Origin: an uncultured Eubacteriales bacterium
Lineage (GTDB): Bacteria > Bacillota > Clostridia > Christensenellales > Aristaeellaceae
NCBI GenBank assembly: GCA_900315585.1
Contig: OMZP01000018.1
Span: 1 to 62,154 of the forward strand
Length of the DNA: 62,154 bases
Direction: 5' to 3'
A model generated the notes under the pieces. It was given only the letters and a program-made list of their open reading frames with translations. It was not told the origin of the DNA and did not search any database. How positions within the stretch are numbered: the stretch's first letter is position 1; each line of letters starts with the position of its first letter. Both the position numbers and the translations under genes were made by a program. Positions 1 to 7,393 of this stretch are shown piece by piece.

Positions 1-229
1 ACTCGCCAAAGCCCTCCGTTCTCCCTGAGTTCACGGCGTTACACTCATAGAATTTCTGACTGTTTCTTGTACTTTCTCTGTATCGTTTTCAAGGTTCGCA
101 AGGTCGAAAGCCTTTGGCTTTCGAGTTCCGGCTCTGCCGGAACCGCAACGTCAAAATCAAAGATTTTGAAGTCGCGCCGTCTATCGCTGCTTCAGGGTTT
201 TGACCCCCCGTCCTCGCGACAGCTTGATT
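1..229 (-). other. rRNA operon leader (5' part of a transcript leaving the window)
   Basis: Read on the minus strand, this is the region downstream of a strong promoter. It contains ACCTTGAAAACGATACAG, which resembles the boxA-like CTTGAAAAC sequence found ahead of 16S rRNA and in the spacers of Clostridia rRNA operons. No 16S sequence is inside the window, so the operon must begin just beyond base 1. Three perfect stems with 3-nt loops lie in tandem at 104-124, 125-143 and 151-169. I infer an rRNA leader from the promoter strength, the box and the lack of any ORF. It could instead be the leader of another stable RNA. Confidence 0.6.
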
Positions 230-258
230 AGTATATCAAAGCGAACCTCGGCTGTCAA
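230..258 (-). promoter_or_regulatory. Strong sigma-A promoter, probably rRNA operon
   Basis: On the minus strand the -35 box is TTGACA (253-258) and the -10 box is TATACT (230-235), separated by exactly 17 nt. This is near-consensus. It drives transcription toward base 1. Confidence 0.8.
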
Positions 259-315
259 GGGCTCCAGACATTAAATTACCAAGTTATAACATGTGTATTT
301 CATTTTGTGTCATAA

Positions 316-897
316 TTAACACAAAAGAGGCTGTAGCTGCTTTCCGGCGAGGGCCGCGGCCACGGTTTCCGGCAGTTTGTCGAACTTCGCCACCAGGGAA
401 TTGGGCTTTCCGAAGGCGTCGTCCTGGGCGAAGGGCACGAAATAGATGTGCTTCATCGACAGTAGCAGGCCGATGTTCTTCGCGTTCTGGGCCAGGGCGT
501 CGTTGCTGGACACGGCGATCACCACGGGCCGCCCGTTTCTCAGGTGGGACTTTGCCGCCAGCGTCACCGGGGTGTCCGCCACGCCATTGGCCAGCTTCGC
601 CAGCGTGTTGCCGGTGCAGGGCGCGATCACCAGCGCGTCCAGTAGCTTCTTCGGGCCGATGGGCTCCACCTCCGCAAGGGTCGTCAGCGGCGCGCGGCCT
701 GCGATCTCCTCGAAGATGCGCCGCGCCTCCGCCGCCGGGTAGAACCGGGTGTCCACTGTGGCGGCGTTGAAGGACAGGATGGGCGTCAGCGCCGCGCCCG
801 TCGCCCGAAGCGCCCGCCACGCCTCGAACACCGCCTTGAAGGTGCAGAAGGAACCGGTCATCGCGCAGCCGATGCGCACATCCAATAACTCACTCAT
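316..897 (-). CDS. dpaB: Dipicolinate synthase subunit B
   Basis: DpaB (SpoVFB) is the flavoprotein-like subunit of dipicolinate synthase. With DpaA it makes dipicolinic acid in the mother cell for loading into the spore core. The 193-aa product starts MSELLDVRIGCAMTGSFCTF, the typical flavin/Rossmann-like N-terminus of this family, and contains the conserved APCTGNTLAKLANG segment. The ATG at 895-897 has GGGGAG upstream; an upstream extension of the frame is antisense-like and not used. The gene overlaps the 3' end of dpaA by 8 bases, so the two are translationally coupled. Length is normal for the family. Confidence 0.93.
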   Translation of the reverse strand: MSELLDVRIGCAMTGSFCTFKAVFEAWRALRATGAALTPILSFNAATVDTRFYPAAEARRIFEEIAGRAPLTTLAEVEPIGPKKLLDALVIAPCTGNTLAKLANGVADTPVTLAAKSHLRNGRPVVIAVSSNDALAQNAKNIGLLLSMKHIYFVPFAQDDAFGKPNSLVAKFDKLPETVAAALAGKQLQPLLC

Positions 898-1696
898 GCC
901 GCACTCCCCTTTCCGCTCTGTCCATGGCCCGAAGGATCGCCCGCGCCGCGCTCCTGGGGCAGTACCGGCCCGGCAGCGCCGGTTCCCGCCACGCCCGCAG
1001 CCCCAGGGACCAGGCGGCGGCAAGGTCGATGCCATAGGGCGGGCTGGCGAGGTCGATCAGCAGCGCGTCAGGGGCAGCCCGCTCCAGGGCGCTTCCACTC
1101 AGCACCGGGCCCGGCGCGGTATTGAACACCAGGTCGCAGTCTGAAAGCACCCGCCCGATCTCCCCTGTGGGCACCGCCTCTGCGCCGCGCTCCACCGCCC
1201 GGTTGCGGCCCGACTCGCTCCGGGAGGCCACCGTGGCCTTCGCACCCAGCGCCACCAGCCGTTCCGTCAGCGCCCGCCCGATGCGGCCCCAGCCGATCAC
1301 CAGGCAGCGCAGCTCGGCAATCGCGGTCTCGGAGGCGCTCATCGCTGCGGCAATCGCCCCCTCGGCGGTCAGCGCCGCGTTCTCGACGAGCAGCCCCTCG
1401 TCCGCAAACAGGTCCGTCACCCGCGGGTCGAAATCCGGATGCTTGGGCCCGCAGGTGAATATCCGCGCATTCTCTGGCAGCAGGGTCAGCAGTTCCTCAA
1501 AGGTCATTTTTGAACCGTCGGTTTTAAGCGGATAATTGGCAACGACGGCCCGCGCCGTTGAAAGCGCCTCCAAGCCCGAGGCCGGTACTCCCGGCACAGT
1601 TTCTCTGAAAAGCGTCCCCACAGACCCGCCGTGCGCCTTCAACAGCCGCGCCAGATGGGCCAGCCGCCCGTCGCCGCCGATGATGACATACTCCAT
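890..1696 (-). CDS. dpaA: Dipicolinate synthase subunit A
   Basis: DpaA (SpoVFA) is the NAD(P)-dependent subunit of dipicolinate synthase and acts on the dihydrodipicolinate-pathway intermediate. The N-terminus MEYVIIGGDGRLAHLARLL is the DpaA N-terminal domain. A second Rossmann motif, CLVIGWGRIGRAL, lies near residue 150. At 268 aa it is slightly shorter than the roughly 300-aa Bacillus protein. I chose the ATG at 1694-1696 because GGAGG sits 7 nt upstream; the ATG two codons earlier is too close to it. It is first in a dpaA-dpaB operon, with a sigma-K-like promoter about 20 nt upstream. Confidence 0.93.
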   Translation of the reverse strand: MEYVIIGGDGRLAHLARLLKAHGGSVGTLFRETVPGVPASGLEALSTARAVVANYPLKTDGSKMTFEELLTLLPENARIFTCGPKHPDFDPRVTDLFADEGLLVENAALTAEGAIAAAMSASETAIAELRCLVIGWGRIGRALTERLVALGAKATVASRSESGRNRAVERGAEAVPTGEIGRVLSDCDLVFNTAPGPVLSGSALERAAPDALLIDLASPPYGIDLAAAWSLGLRAWREPALPGRYCPRSAARAILRAMDRAERGVRHE

Positions 1697-1719
1697 GCGC
1701 ATTCCTCCTTCTCACGGGG

Positions 1720-1748
1720 TATCGTATGAATCGAACGGAAAATGGGTG
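1720..1748 (-). promoter_or_regulatory. Sigma-K-like promoter of dpaAB
   Basis: On the minus strand CATACGATA (1720-1728) fits the sigma-K -10 consensus CATAnnnTA, and CACC (1745-1748) lies 16 nt upstream as the -35. In Bacillus subtilis spoVF is a sigma-K gene, so both position and biology fit. The start codon is about 24 nt downstream. Confidence 0.65.
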
Positions 1749-1777
1749 AAAGAAAGCGCGCCTCGGCGAAGCGCGCA
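1748..1777 (-). terminator. Putative terminator of the kinase gene
   Basis: On the minus strand GCGCGC...GCGCGC stems at 1771-1776 and 1756-1761 are followed by TTTCTTTC. It lies between the kinase gene and the dpaA promoter. Confidence 0.45.
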
Positions 1778-1797
1778 TTCCATATAATATGTAATTT

Positions 1798-1902
1798 ATA
1801 CTAAATTCCTTCTAAAACATGTACAAATGCGGAGTGGATTTTTCGTTCTGGCAAAGCTGAGCGGAGGGAGGCGATGCAGCGCATCGTTGACCAATTTAGT
1901 AT
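1798..1902. repeat. MITE-like element, copy 1 (internally deleted)
   Basis: The ends ATACTAAATT (1798-1807) and AATTTAGTAT (1893-1902) form a perfect 10-bp inverted repeat. The interior from GGAGTGGATTTTTCGTTCTGG to GCATCGTTGACC is nearly identical to the interior of the element at 20403-20566, after which copy 1 jumps straight to the right end. The right end supplies the first base of the kinase stop codon. Confidence 0.6.
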
Positions 1903-2549
1903 TAGCCCGCCTCCGCCGCCCGCACCGGCAGGCGCAGGGTGAAGGCGGCGCCCTCGCCGGGGACGGAGCGCAGCGTCAATTCGCCGCCCATGTCCCGCGC
2001 CCGCTCGCGGGCGATGGCCAGCCCGTGACCGTAGCCGCCGTCGGTCTCGCCCCGGAGGAACACCCAGGGCTGGCGCTCGGGAGGGATGCCCGGGCCGGTG
2101 TCCGAGACGGTGAGCTCCGCGGCGTCGCCCAGGGCCGTCAGCACCACGCGGATCGCCCCGCCCGCGGGCGTGAACCGCAGGGCGTTGGAGATCAGGTTCA
2201 GCAGGATGCGCGAGAGGCCGTCCTCGTCCAGCGCCAGCATCAGGGAGGCGGCGTTGGTCTCGAACCCCAGGGCCACGCCCCGCTCGTCGGCATAGGGGCG
2301 GCAGCTGGCGACCAGCCCGCGGACGCAGGCGACCAGGTCCCCGTTCCTGTATCTCGGCAGGGCGGGTGCGCCCCGGTCCAGCGCCGATTCCAGCAGCCGC
2401 TGGGCCTGCCGGACGGCGCTCATCATCAGGTCCGCGTAGGCCGCGCCGTCCAGCGTCGGGTCTGACAGCGACAGCTTCAACATCTGGGCGCTGGACAGGA
2501 TCAGCTGCATGGGCATGCGCAGATCGTGGAACAGCTCCACGTCATTCAT
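1902..2549 (-). CDS. Small soluble sensor histidine kinase
   Basis: A 216-aa protein with only the catalytic half of a two-component kinase. The dimerisation/phosphoacceptor helix carries FHDLRMPMQL, with the H-D pair typical of HisKA. A GHKL ATPase domain follows with the N box (NLISNALRF), the G1 box DTGPGIP and the G2 region GYGHGLAIARE. There is no membrane segment, sensor domain or adjacent response regulator, so its input and partner are unknown. The start is uncertain: ATG at 2549 follows the AAGGTGAT ribosome site by about 10 nt, and TTG at 2555 is possible. The ribosome site lies inside a perfect 16-bp hairpin. It could also be a sporulation-type orphan kinase. Confidence 0.75.
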   Translation of the reverse strand: MNDVELFHDLRMPMQLILSSAQMLKLSLSDPTLDGAAYADLMMSAVRQAQRLLESALDRGAPALPRYRNGDLVACVRGLVASCRPYADERGVALGFETNAASLMLALDEDGLSRILLNLISNALRFTPAGGAIRVVLTALGDAAELTVSDTGPGIPPERQPWVFLRGETDGGYGHGLAIARERARDMGGELTLRSVPGEGAAFTLRLPVRAAEAG

Positions 2550-2558
2550 CGACAAAAC

Positions 2559-2607
2559 AATCACCTTCCCGCATCTTTGGTTTCACTATATATGCGGGAA
2601 GGTGATT
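2559..2607 (-). promoter_or_regulatory. 16-bp perfect hairpin covering the kinase ribosome site
   Basis: AATCACCTTCCCGCAT (2559-2574) and its exact complement (2592-2607) flank a 17-nt loop. On the minus strand the 3' arm carries GGAAGGTGATT, the only ribosome site for the kinase, and is followed by GTTTTG. It lies 20 nt after the ruvA stop. It could terminate ruvCA transcription, block kinase translation, or both. Confidence 0.6.
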
Positions 2608-2627
2608 TAATATGAAGGTTAATTTGC

Positions 2628-3221
2628 TCAACCGAGCCCCTTCAGGGCCAGGAAGATCAGCTCGTCGGCCTTGTCGGTCTGCCCCACCACGCGGCTGACG
2701 GCCCGGGCGGCCTCGGAGGAACTGTAGCCCAGGGCGACCAGCGCGGCCACGGCCTCGCCCTCGGGACCGGCGCTGGCGCTCTTGGGGGAGACGGACGCGC
2801 CGCTGCCGGTGAGCTGGCTGTCCTCCACCTTGTCCTTCAACTCCAGCACCAGGCGCTGGGCGGTCTTCTTGCCGATGCCCGGCACCCGGGTCAGGGCGTT
2901 GGCGTCGCCGGAGACCAGGGCCAGGGACAGATCCCGCACGCTCATGGCCGACAGGATCTGCAGGGCCGTGCGGCTGCCCACGCCGCTGACGCCCCTCAGC
3001 CGCTCATACATGGTCTTTTCCTCGCGGCTGTAGAAGCCGAAGAGCTCCATGGCGTCCTCGCGCACGTTCAGCACGCTGTACAGCTTCATGCGCTCGCCCA
3101 CCTGCGGAGCCATTTGCAGCGTCGCGCCGCTGACGAACAGCAGGTAGCCCACGCCGTTCACGTCCAGCACGATGGAATCGGCGGTCTTGTCGGCAACGAT
3201 GCCGTCAAAATGAGCAAACAT
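2628..3221 (-). CDS. ruvA: Holliday junction DNA helicase subunit RuvA
   Basis: RuvA binds the four-way junction and loads the RuvB motor during recombinational repair. The 197-aa protein begins MFAHFDGIVADKTADSIVLD, the usual OB-fold domain I. It has the two helix-hairpin-helix turns in domain II (LRGVSGVGSRTALQIL and TRVPGIGKKTAQRLVLEL) and the C-terminal RuvB-binding domain III (GEAVAALVALGYSSSEAARAV). It follows ruvC in the same direction with a 73-nt gap. ruvB, which normally follows ruvA, is absent; the kinase gene takes its place. Confidence 0.97.
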   Translation of the reverse strand: MFAHFDGIVADKTADSIVLDVNGVGYLLFVSGATLQMAPQVGERMKLYSVLNVREDAMELFGFYSREEKTMYERLRGVSGVGSRTALQILSAMSVRDLSLALVSGDANALTRVPGIGKKTAQRLVLELKDKVEDSQLTGSGASVSPKSASAGPEGEAVAALVALGYSSSEAARAVSRVVGQTDKADELIFLALKGLG

Positions 3222-3294
3222 TTATATTCTCCCTTCGGTCGAATGAGTTTGGCGTGTGGAGTTTTAAAATGCAATTCACCCCGCGCCTCAAGGC

Positions 3295-3789
3295 CTATTT
3301 GATCTTGAACAGCTTCTTCATGTTCATGGAATTGGCGTGGGTCAGGGCCACGGCCAGGGCGTCGGCGGCGTCATCCGGGCGGGCGATCTCCTTCATCTTC
3401 AACAGCATCCTCACCATCTGCTGCACCTGGTGCTTCTCCGCGCCGCCATAGCCGGTCACGGCCTGCTTGATCTGCATGGGCGTGTACTCGTAGAGCTCGT
3501 CGGTGCGCTGTACCACGGCCAGCAGCGCCACGCCCCGGGCGTGGCTCACGGCGATGCCGGTGGTGATGTTCTTGGAGAAGAACAATTCCTCGAACGCCAC
3601 CTCGTCGGGCCGGTAGATGTCCAGCAGCTGGTTCATGCCCTGGTAGATGGCCCGCAGCCGCTGGGGCATGGGCTGTCCCGCCGGTGTGGTCAGCGTGCCG
3701 AACTGGATGAGCCGCCGGTTTTGGTTGTCCGCCTCGATCACGCCATAGCCCAGCGTCGCCAGGCCGGGGTCGATGCCCAGTATGATCAT
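3295..3789 (-). CDS. ruvC: Crossover junction endodeoxyribonuclease RuvC
   Basis: RuvC resolves Holliday junctions by paired nicks. The 164-aa product starts MIILGIDPGLATLGYGVI. The four acidic catalytic residues are visible: Asp7 in GIDPG, Glu67 in VAFEELFF, and Asp140/Asp143 in the C-terminal DDAADAL. The ATG at 3787-3789 has CCGGAGG upstream; the 14-codon upstream extension is not used. It heads the ruvCA operon from its own promoter (3822-3850). Confidence 0.97.
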   Translation of the reverse strand: MIILGIDPGLATLGYGVIEADNQNRRLIQFGTLTTPAGQPMPQRLRAIYQGMNQLLDIYRPDEVAFEELFFSKNITTGIAVSHARGVALLAVVQRTDELYEYTPMQIKQAVTGYGGAEKHQVQQMVRMLLKMKEIARPDDAADALAVALTHANSMNMKKLFKIK

Positions 3790-3821
3790 AGTGCCTCCGG
3801 TCGTCTTGATTATTGGTCTCC

Positions 3822-3850
3822 ATATTAGCACATCAAGGTTAAGAAATCAA
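3822..3850 (-). promoter_or_regulatory. Promoter of ruvCA
   Basis: Minus-strand TTGATT (3845-3850), 17-nt spacer, TAATAT (3822-3827), about 30 nt ahead of the ruvC start. Confidence 0.6.
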
Positions 3851-3870
3851 ATGCGGCGGACGGCCCCGCG

Positions 3871-3899
3871 TTGACAGAGCCATCGGGCGGTGTTATTAT
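3871..3899 (+). promoter_or_regulatory. Promoter of the Cys-rich protein gene
   Basis: TTGACA (3871-3876), 17-nt spacer, TATTAT (3894-3899). It is divergent from the ruvC promoter, which lies about 20 bp away. Confidence 0.7.
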
Positions 3900-3928
3900 G
3901 GAAAAAACGCGATCGCGGGGGGAACGCC

Positions 3929-4414
3929 ATGAATCCTGAAAACCTGATCCGGGCCTATCAAATCCTGGGCGACCTGACGCCGATGGTGACGGACTGCGGA
4001 TTGCTGTGCGGCGCGGCCTGCTGCCAGGCGGATGAGGATGGCCAGGGCGGCGTGCACCTGTTCCCCGGCGAGCAGGCGCGGCTGGAGGACTGCGACTGGG
4101 GCCGGATCCGCCCCGGCGGGCTGGTGCCGATGCTGGTGTGCGACGGGCCTTGCGACCGGAGTCTGCGGCCCCTGGGCTGCCGCATCTTTCCGTTGACCCC
4201 GGTGCGGGGCAAAAGCGGCAGGTGGACCGTGCGCATGGACGCCCGTGCCCGCGCCATGTGCCCCCTGGTGGCCAGCGGCATCGGCGGGCTGGACCCAGCC
4301 TTCGTCCGCGCCGCCCGGGACGCCCTGCGCGCCGTCGCCGAGGACCCCGAGGGCGACACCTTCCTGGAGCGGTGGCACGCGCTGGAAGATGAATACCGCA
4401 AGCCGCTGTGGTAA
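3929..4414 (+). CDS. Conserved cysteine-rich protein, function unknown
   Basis: A 161-aa soluble protein with eight cysteines clustered in its first two thirds: DCGLLCGAACC, LEDCDW, VCDGPCDRS, LGCRIFPL and AMCPLV. The spacing recalls metal-binding proteins of the YkgJ (CxxCxxCC-type) class, so binding of zinc or an iron-sulfur cluster is plausible but not shown. GVHLFPGEQ and LGCRIFPLTPV look like conserved family motifs. There is no signal peptide. The ATG at 3929 is preceded by GGGGGGAA. It is transcribed alone from a near-consensus promoter. I do not know a proven function for this family. Confidence 0.7.
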   Translation: MNPENLIRAYQILGDLTPMVTDCGLLCGAACCQADEDGQGGVHLFPGEQARLEDCDWGRIRPGGLVPMLVCDGPCDRSLRPLGCRIFPLTPVRGKSGRWTVRMDARARAMCPLVASGIGGLDPAFVRAARDALRAVAEDPEGDTFLERWHALEDEYRKPLW

Positions 4415-4467
4415 AAAGGATGCGCATAAAATAACATTTCCCTATGGTAATTCTTCGGCAAATGTGT

Positions 4468-4473
4468 TATAAT
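4468..4473 (+). promoter_or_regulatory. Extended -10 promoter of the M24 peptidase gene
   Basis: TGTTATAAT gives an extended -10 element with TATAAT at 4468-4473, about 40 nt ahead of the start. No good -35 is visible, which is common for extended -10 promoters. Confidence 0.5.
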
Positions 4474-4515
4474 AAGGTGTGTGTGTATTGATTCTCGCAA
4501 TGGAGCGTGACCGAT

Positions 4516-5571
4516 TTGAACCATTTTGAGGCGTTTCTGAGTGCGATGAAGGCGGATGCGGCGCTGGTGCACCGGCCGGAGAACCTGCGCTGGATCGCGG
4601 GCTACACCGGCGAAGGCTGTCTGTTCATCGCCAAGGACGCGCGCATCATCCTGACGGACTCCCGCTACACGGAGCAGGCCCGGCGCGAATCCCCGGAATG
4701 GGGGCTGGAGGAGGTCTCCGGCGAGCGCAGCTATCCCGCGCTGATCGCCAGGCTGGCCTCGGACCATGGCGCGAGGCAAATCCACGTGGAGACGGATTAC
4801 CTGACCTACGACGGCTACAAGAAGCTGGAAGAGGCCCTGGCCAGCGTCGAGCTCGTCCCCATGGACGGCATTCCGGAGGAACTCCGGGAGATCAAGGACG
4901 AGGCGGAGCTGGAGAGCATCCGGAAGGCCGCGGCCATCGCCAGCGACGCCTTCATGAACATCCTGCCCAGCATTCACGCGGGCATGACGGAGAAGCAGGT
5001 CCAGCGGGTGCTGGAGTTTGAGATGCTGGAGCTGGGCAGCGAGGGCGTGGCCTTTGAGACCATCGCCGCGGCGGGCCTGAACGGCGCGCTCCCCCACGCG
5101 ACTCCCTCCGACCATGTGATAGAAAACGGCGAGCTGTTGACGCTGGACTTCGGCGCGACGGTGAACGGCTATCGCTCGGACATGACCCGCACGGTGGGCT
5201 TCGGCAAGATCACCGGTGAGCTCAGGCAGATCTACGAGACGGTGCGCATGGCCCAGCAGCTGGGCCTGGACGCCCTGGCCGTGGGCAAGGCCTGCGGCGA
5301 CATCGACCGCGTGGCCCGCGACTACATCGACGCCCGCTATCCCGGCGCCTTCGGCCACAGCCTGGGCCACGGCGTGGGCCTGTTCATCCACGAGCAGCCG
5401 CGCGTCGCCCGGGGCAGCCAGCAGATTTTAAAGCCCGGACACGTGGTGACGGTGGAACCCGGCATCTACATTCCCGGCGTGGGCGGCTGCCGCATTGAGG
5501 ACACGGTGATCATGACGGCGGAGGGCATCGTCAACACCATCGCCGCCCCGAAGCACCTGATCGAGCTGTAG
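4516..5571 (+). CDS. M24 family aminopeptidase (Xaa-Pro peptidase-like)
   Basis: Cytosolic metallopeptidase that removes N-terminal residues, probably ahead of proline. It has an N-terminal creatinase/prolidase domain followed by the pita-bread catalytic domain. The five metal ligands are in LTLDFGATVNGYRSDMTRTV (two Asp), LGHGVGLFIHE (His), VTVEPGIYIPG (Glu) and GCRIEDTV (Glu). At about 351 aa the length is normal. The start is debatable: GTG at 4507 is almost touching the GGAG ribosome site, while TTG at 4516 is 10 nt from it, so I prefer TTG. efp follows 71 nt downstream, a gene order common in Firmicutes. Confidence 0.93.
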   Translation: MNHFEAFLSAMKADAALVHRPENLRWIAGYTGEGCLFIAKDARIILTDSRYTEQARRESPEWGLEEVSGERSYPALIARLASDHGARQIHVETDYLTYDGYKKLEEALASVELVPMDGIPEELREIKDEAELESIRKAAAIASDAFMNILPSIHAGMTEKQVQRVLEFEMLELGSEGVAFETIAAAGLNGALPHATPSDHVIENGELLTLDFGATVNGYRSDMTRTVGFGKITGELRQIYETVRMAQQLGLDALAVGKACGDIDRVARDYIDARYPGAFGHSLGHGVGLFIHEQPRVARGSQQILKPGHVVTVEPGIYIPGVGGCRIEDTVIMTAEGIVNTIAAPKHLIEL

Positions 5572-5642
5572 ACGATTGTCAGTGCCGAACCGGCATTGTG
5601 ATCCATAAAACCCTGACTACTATTTGAGGAGGCAACATCCCC

Positions 5643-6203
5643 ATGATCAACGCAAGCGATTTCAGAAACGGCGTCACCTTTGAGATGGACAACGGCGTGT
5701 GGACCATCGTGTCCTTCCTGCACGTGAAGCCCGGCAAAGGCGCGGCCTTTGTGCGCACGAAGCTGAAGAACGTCGTCACCGGCGCGGTCATCGAGCGCAC
5801 CTTCAACCCCACCGAAAAGTTCCCCAAGGCCTACATCGAGACCAAGGAGATGCAGTACACCTACAACGACGGCGATTTCTATCACTTCATGGACATGGAG
5901 ACCTATGACGACCTGGCCCTGACCCACGACCAGGTGGAGGACGCCATCCCCTTCGTGAAGGAGAACACCAACGTCACCGTCCGCTTCTTCAAGGGCGCGC
6001 CCTTCAGCGTGCAGCCCCCGAACTTCGTGGAGCTGCAGGTCACCAACACCGAGCCCGGCTTCAAGGGCGACACCGCCGCCAACACCACCAAGCCCGCCAC
6101 CTTCGAGACCGGCCTGGTGCTGCAGGTGCCGCTGTTCATCGAGACCGGCGAGGTGCTGAAGATCGACACCCGCGACGGCGGCGAATACCTGGGCCGCGCC
6201 TAA
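5643..6203 (+). CDS. efp: Elongation factor P
   Basis: EF-P binds stalled ribosomes and promotes peptide-bond formation at consecutive prolines. The 186-aa protein has the three-domain layout. The tip loop of domain I reads VKPGKGAAF, with Lys32 at the usual modification site (in Bacillus this lysine carries 5-aminopentanol; the modification here is unknown). The ATG is preceded by GAGGAGG. Its 3' flank carries the five-hairpin mosaic repeat and then a terminator. Confidence 0.98.
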   Translation: MINASDFRNGVTFEMDNGVWTIVSFLHVKPGKGAAFVRTKLKNVVTGAVIERTFNPTEKFPKAYIETKEMQYTYNDGDFYHFMDMETYDDLALTHDQVEDAIPFVKENTNVTVRFFKGAPFSVQPPNFVELQVTNTEPGFKGDTAANTTKPATFETGLVLQVPLFIETGEVLKIDTRDGGEYLGRA

Positions 6204-6209
6204 TGCAAA

Positions 6210-6400
6210 GGGGGACTCTGTCCCCCTCCGCTGCCACCCCCCTACAGATTTTGCTTGATGCCCGAAGGGCATCTGGCCGCAAAATCTGCAAGGAAGCCTT
6301 TTTCGCTTGGGATAAATGGGATTTTCCTGCGCGAAAAAGGCGCGTGCCCGCCGTACATGCCGCCGGGCACGAACTACAATCGGGGCGCTGTCGCCCCTGA
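6210..6400. repeat. Five-hairpin intergenic mosaic, copy 1
   Basis: Successive palindromes: GGGGGActctgTCCCCC (6210-6226); CAGATTTTGC/GCAAAATCTG (6245-6254/6279-6288), whose loop holds a smaller hairpin; GCCTTTTTCGC/GCGAAAAAGGC (6296-6306/6331-6341); GTGCCCG/CGGGCAC (6344-6350/6364-6370); GGGGCGctgtCGCCCC (6382-6397). The same order occurs at 22995-23227 with changed sequences that keep the pairing. Confidence 0.7.
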
Positions 6401-6443
6401 TCCCCCCGACAAGAAAGCGTTGGGGCTGGTCAATATGCGATTG

Positions 6444-6470
6444 GGCCGATGGACTGCCATCGGCCTCATT
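6444..6470 (+). terminator. Terminator after efp
   Basis: GGCCGATGG-actg-CCATCGGCC followed by TCATTTG. Confidence 0.55.
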
Positions 6471-6527
6471 TGAATAAGCTGATTTCCGGGCATACTACGG
6501 GAGAAAGGTGAACGGGAGGTGCAGAAT

Positions 6528-7046
6528 ATGGAGAACCTCGGCAAGAAGGTTGGCTATTTGAAGGGCCTGATGGAGGGCGCCAGCTATGACGCGGACAGCC
6601 CCAAGGGCAAGCTGCTGGCGGGCATCGTGGAGCTGCTGGGCGATCTTTCTGATCGCGTGGAGGCTATGGACGAGCTGCTGGACGACCTGAACGACTATGT
6701 GGAGAGCATCGACGAGGATCTCTCCGAGCTGGAGGGCGGCGGCGACGAGCTGGACGACTTCTACGACGACGACGAGCCGCTGGACTTCGACGACGAGGAC
6801 GACGACGAGCTGTTCCCCAGCGCCGAGGACAAGCTGCACCTGCTGCGCCCCGCGGAGCTGCAAAAGGAGGACGAGGAGTCCCTGGCCGGGAACCTCTGCC
6901 CCAAGTGCAGCCGCATGTTCTTCACGTCGCTGAACGACGAGGCCGGCGCGGAGTACATCTGCCCCCACTGCGGCGAGCGGATCAAGCCCGTGGCCCTCAC
7001 CCCGGACAACGCCCCCATCGCCAAACCGGCGGAGAAGGAAGAATGA
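6528..7046 (+). CDS. CD1247-type clostridial protein with acidic linker and zinc ribbon
   Basis: A 172-aa protein with three parts. The N-terminal helical segment (MENLGKKVGYLKGLMEGASY) is typical of the 'CD1247 N-terminal domain' proteins found across Clostridia. A very acidic linker of Asp/Glu follows around residues 60-100. A C-terminal CxxC...CxxC zinc ribbon (NLCPKCSRMFF and YICPHCGERI) completes it. I do not know an established function; the zinc ribbon suggests nucleic-acid or protein binding. The ATG at 6528 follows GGGAGGTG by about 8 nt. A weak promoter (TTGAAT-17-TACTAC, 6470-6498) precedes it. Confidence 0.75.
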   Translation: MENLGKKVGYLKGLMEGASYDADSPKGKLLAGIVELLGDLSDRVEAMDELLDDLNDYVESIDEDLSELEGGGDELDDFYDDDEPLDFDDEDDDELFPSAEDKLHLLRPAELQKEDEESLAGNLCPKCSRMFFTSLNDEAGAEYICPHCGERIKPVALTPDNAPIAKPAEKEE

Positions 7047-7095
7047 CACAGCACAGGGGCGCTGTCTCCGGAATGAATTTCGACCTATAAACGGC

Positions 7096-7207
7096 TGTAG
7101 GGGCGCCGTTGCGGCGCCCGCCTTTTCCCGAATGGCATCATGCGATGCCTCGCATCAGCGATTGGGACCCGGCCCTGCCGGGGCGGGCGGCGCAACGCCG
7201 CCCCTAC
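7096..7207. repeat. GTAGGGGCG foldback repeat
   Basis: The ends TGTAGGGGCG and its complement CGCCCCTACA (about 27 bp, imperfect) enclose smaller palindromes. Single arms of the same family recur at 27561-27590 and 51349-51375. Confidence 0.6.
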
Positions 7208-7260
7208 AAATATACCTGTCGTTTGATTGCCTATTCTGAGACAGCCCATTTGATTTGGGA

Positions 7261-7376
7261 ACCAAATTGCCACGTCGCCCATGCGGGCTCCTCGCAATGA
7301 CGTATCATGAAACCGAATCCGTACAACGTCATTGCGAGGAGGGACATGAAATGTCCCGACGTGGCAATCTGGTTTT
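7261..7376. repeat. ATTGCGAGG/CGTGGCAAT foldback repeat
   Basis: ACCAAATTGCCACGTC...CTCCTCGCAATGACGT on the left pairs with ACGTCATTGCGAGGAG...GACGTGGCAATCTGGT on the right. With the preceding repeat it fills the 346-bp gap between the CD1247-type gene and the SH3 gene; I see no ORF or promoter in that gap. Confidence 0.6.
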
Positions 7377-7393
7377 TCTTTTGCCTTCTTGTA

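Noticed and set aside
1524..1778. Short frames upstream of dpaA
   Set aside because: They overlap the dpaA start or the sigma-K-like promoter and lack ribosome sites.
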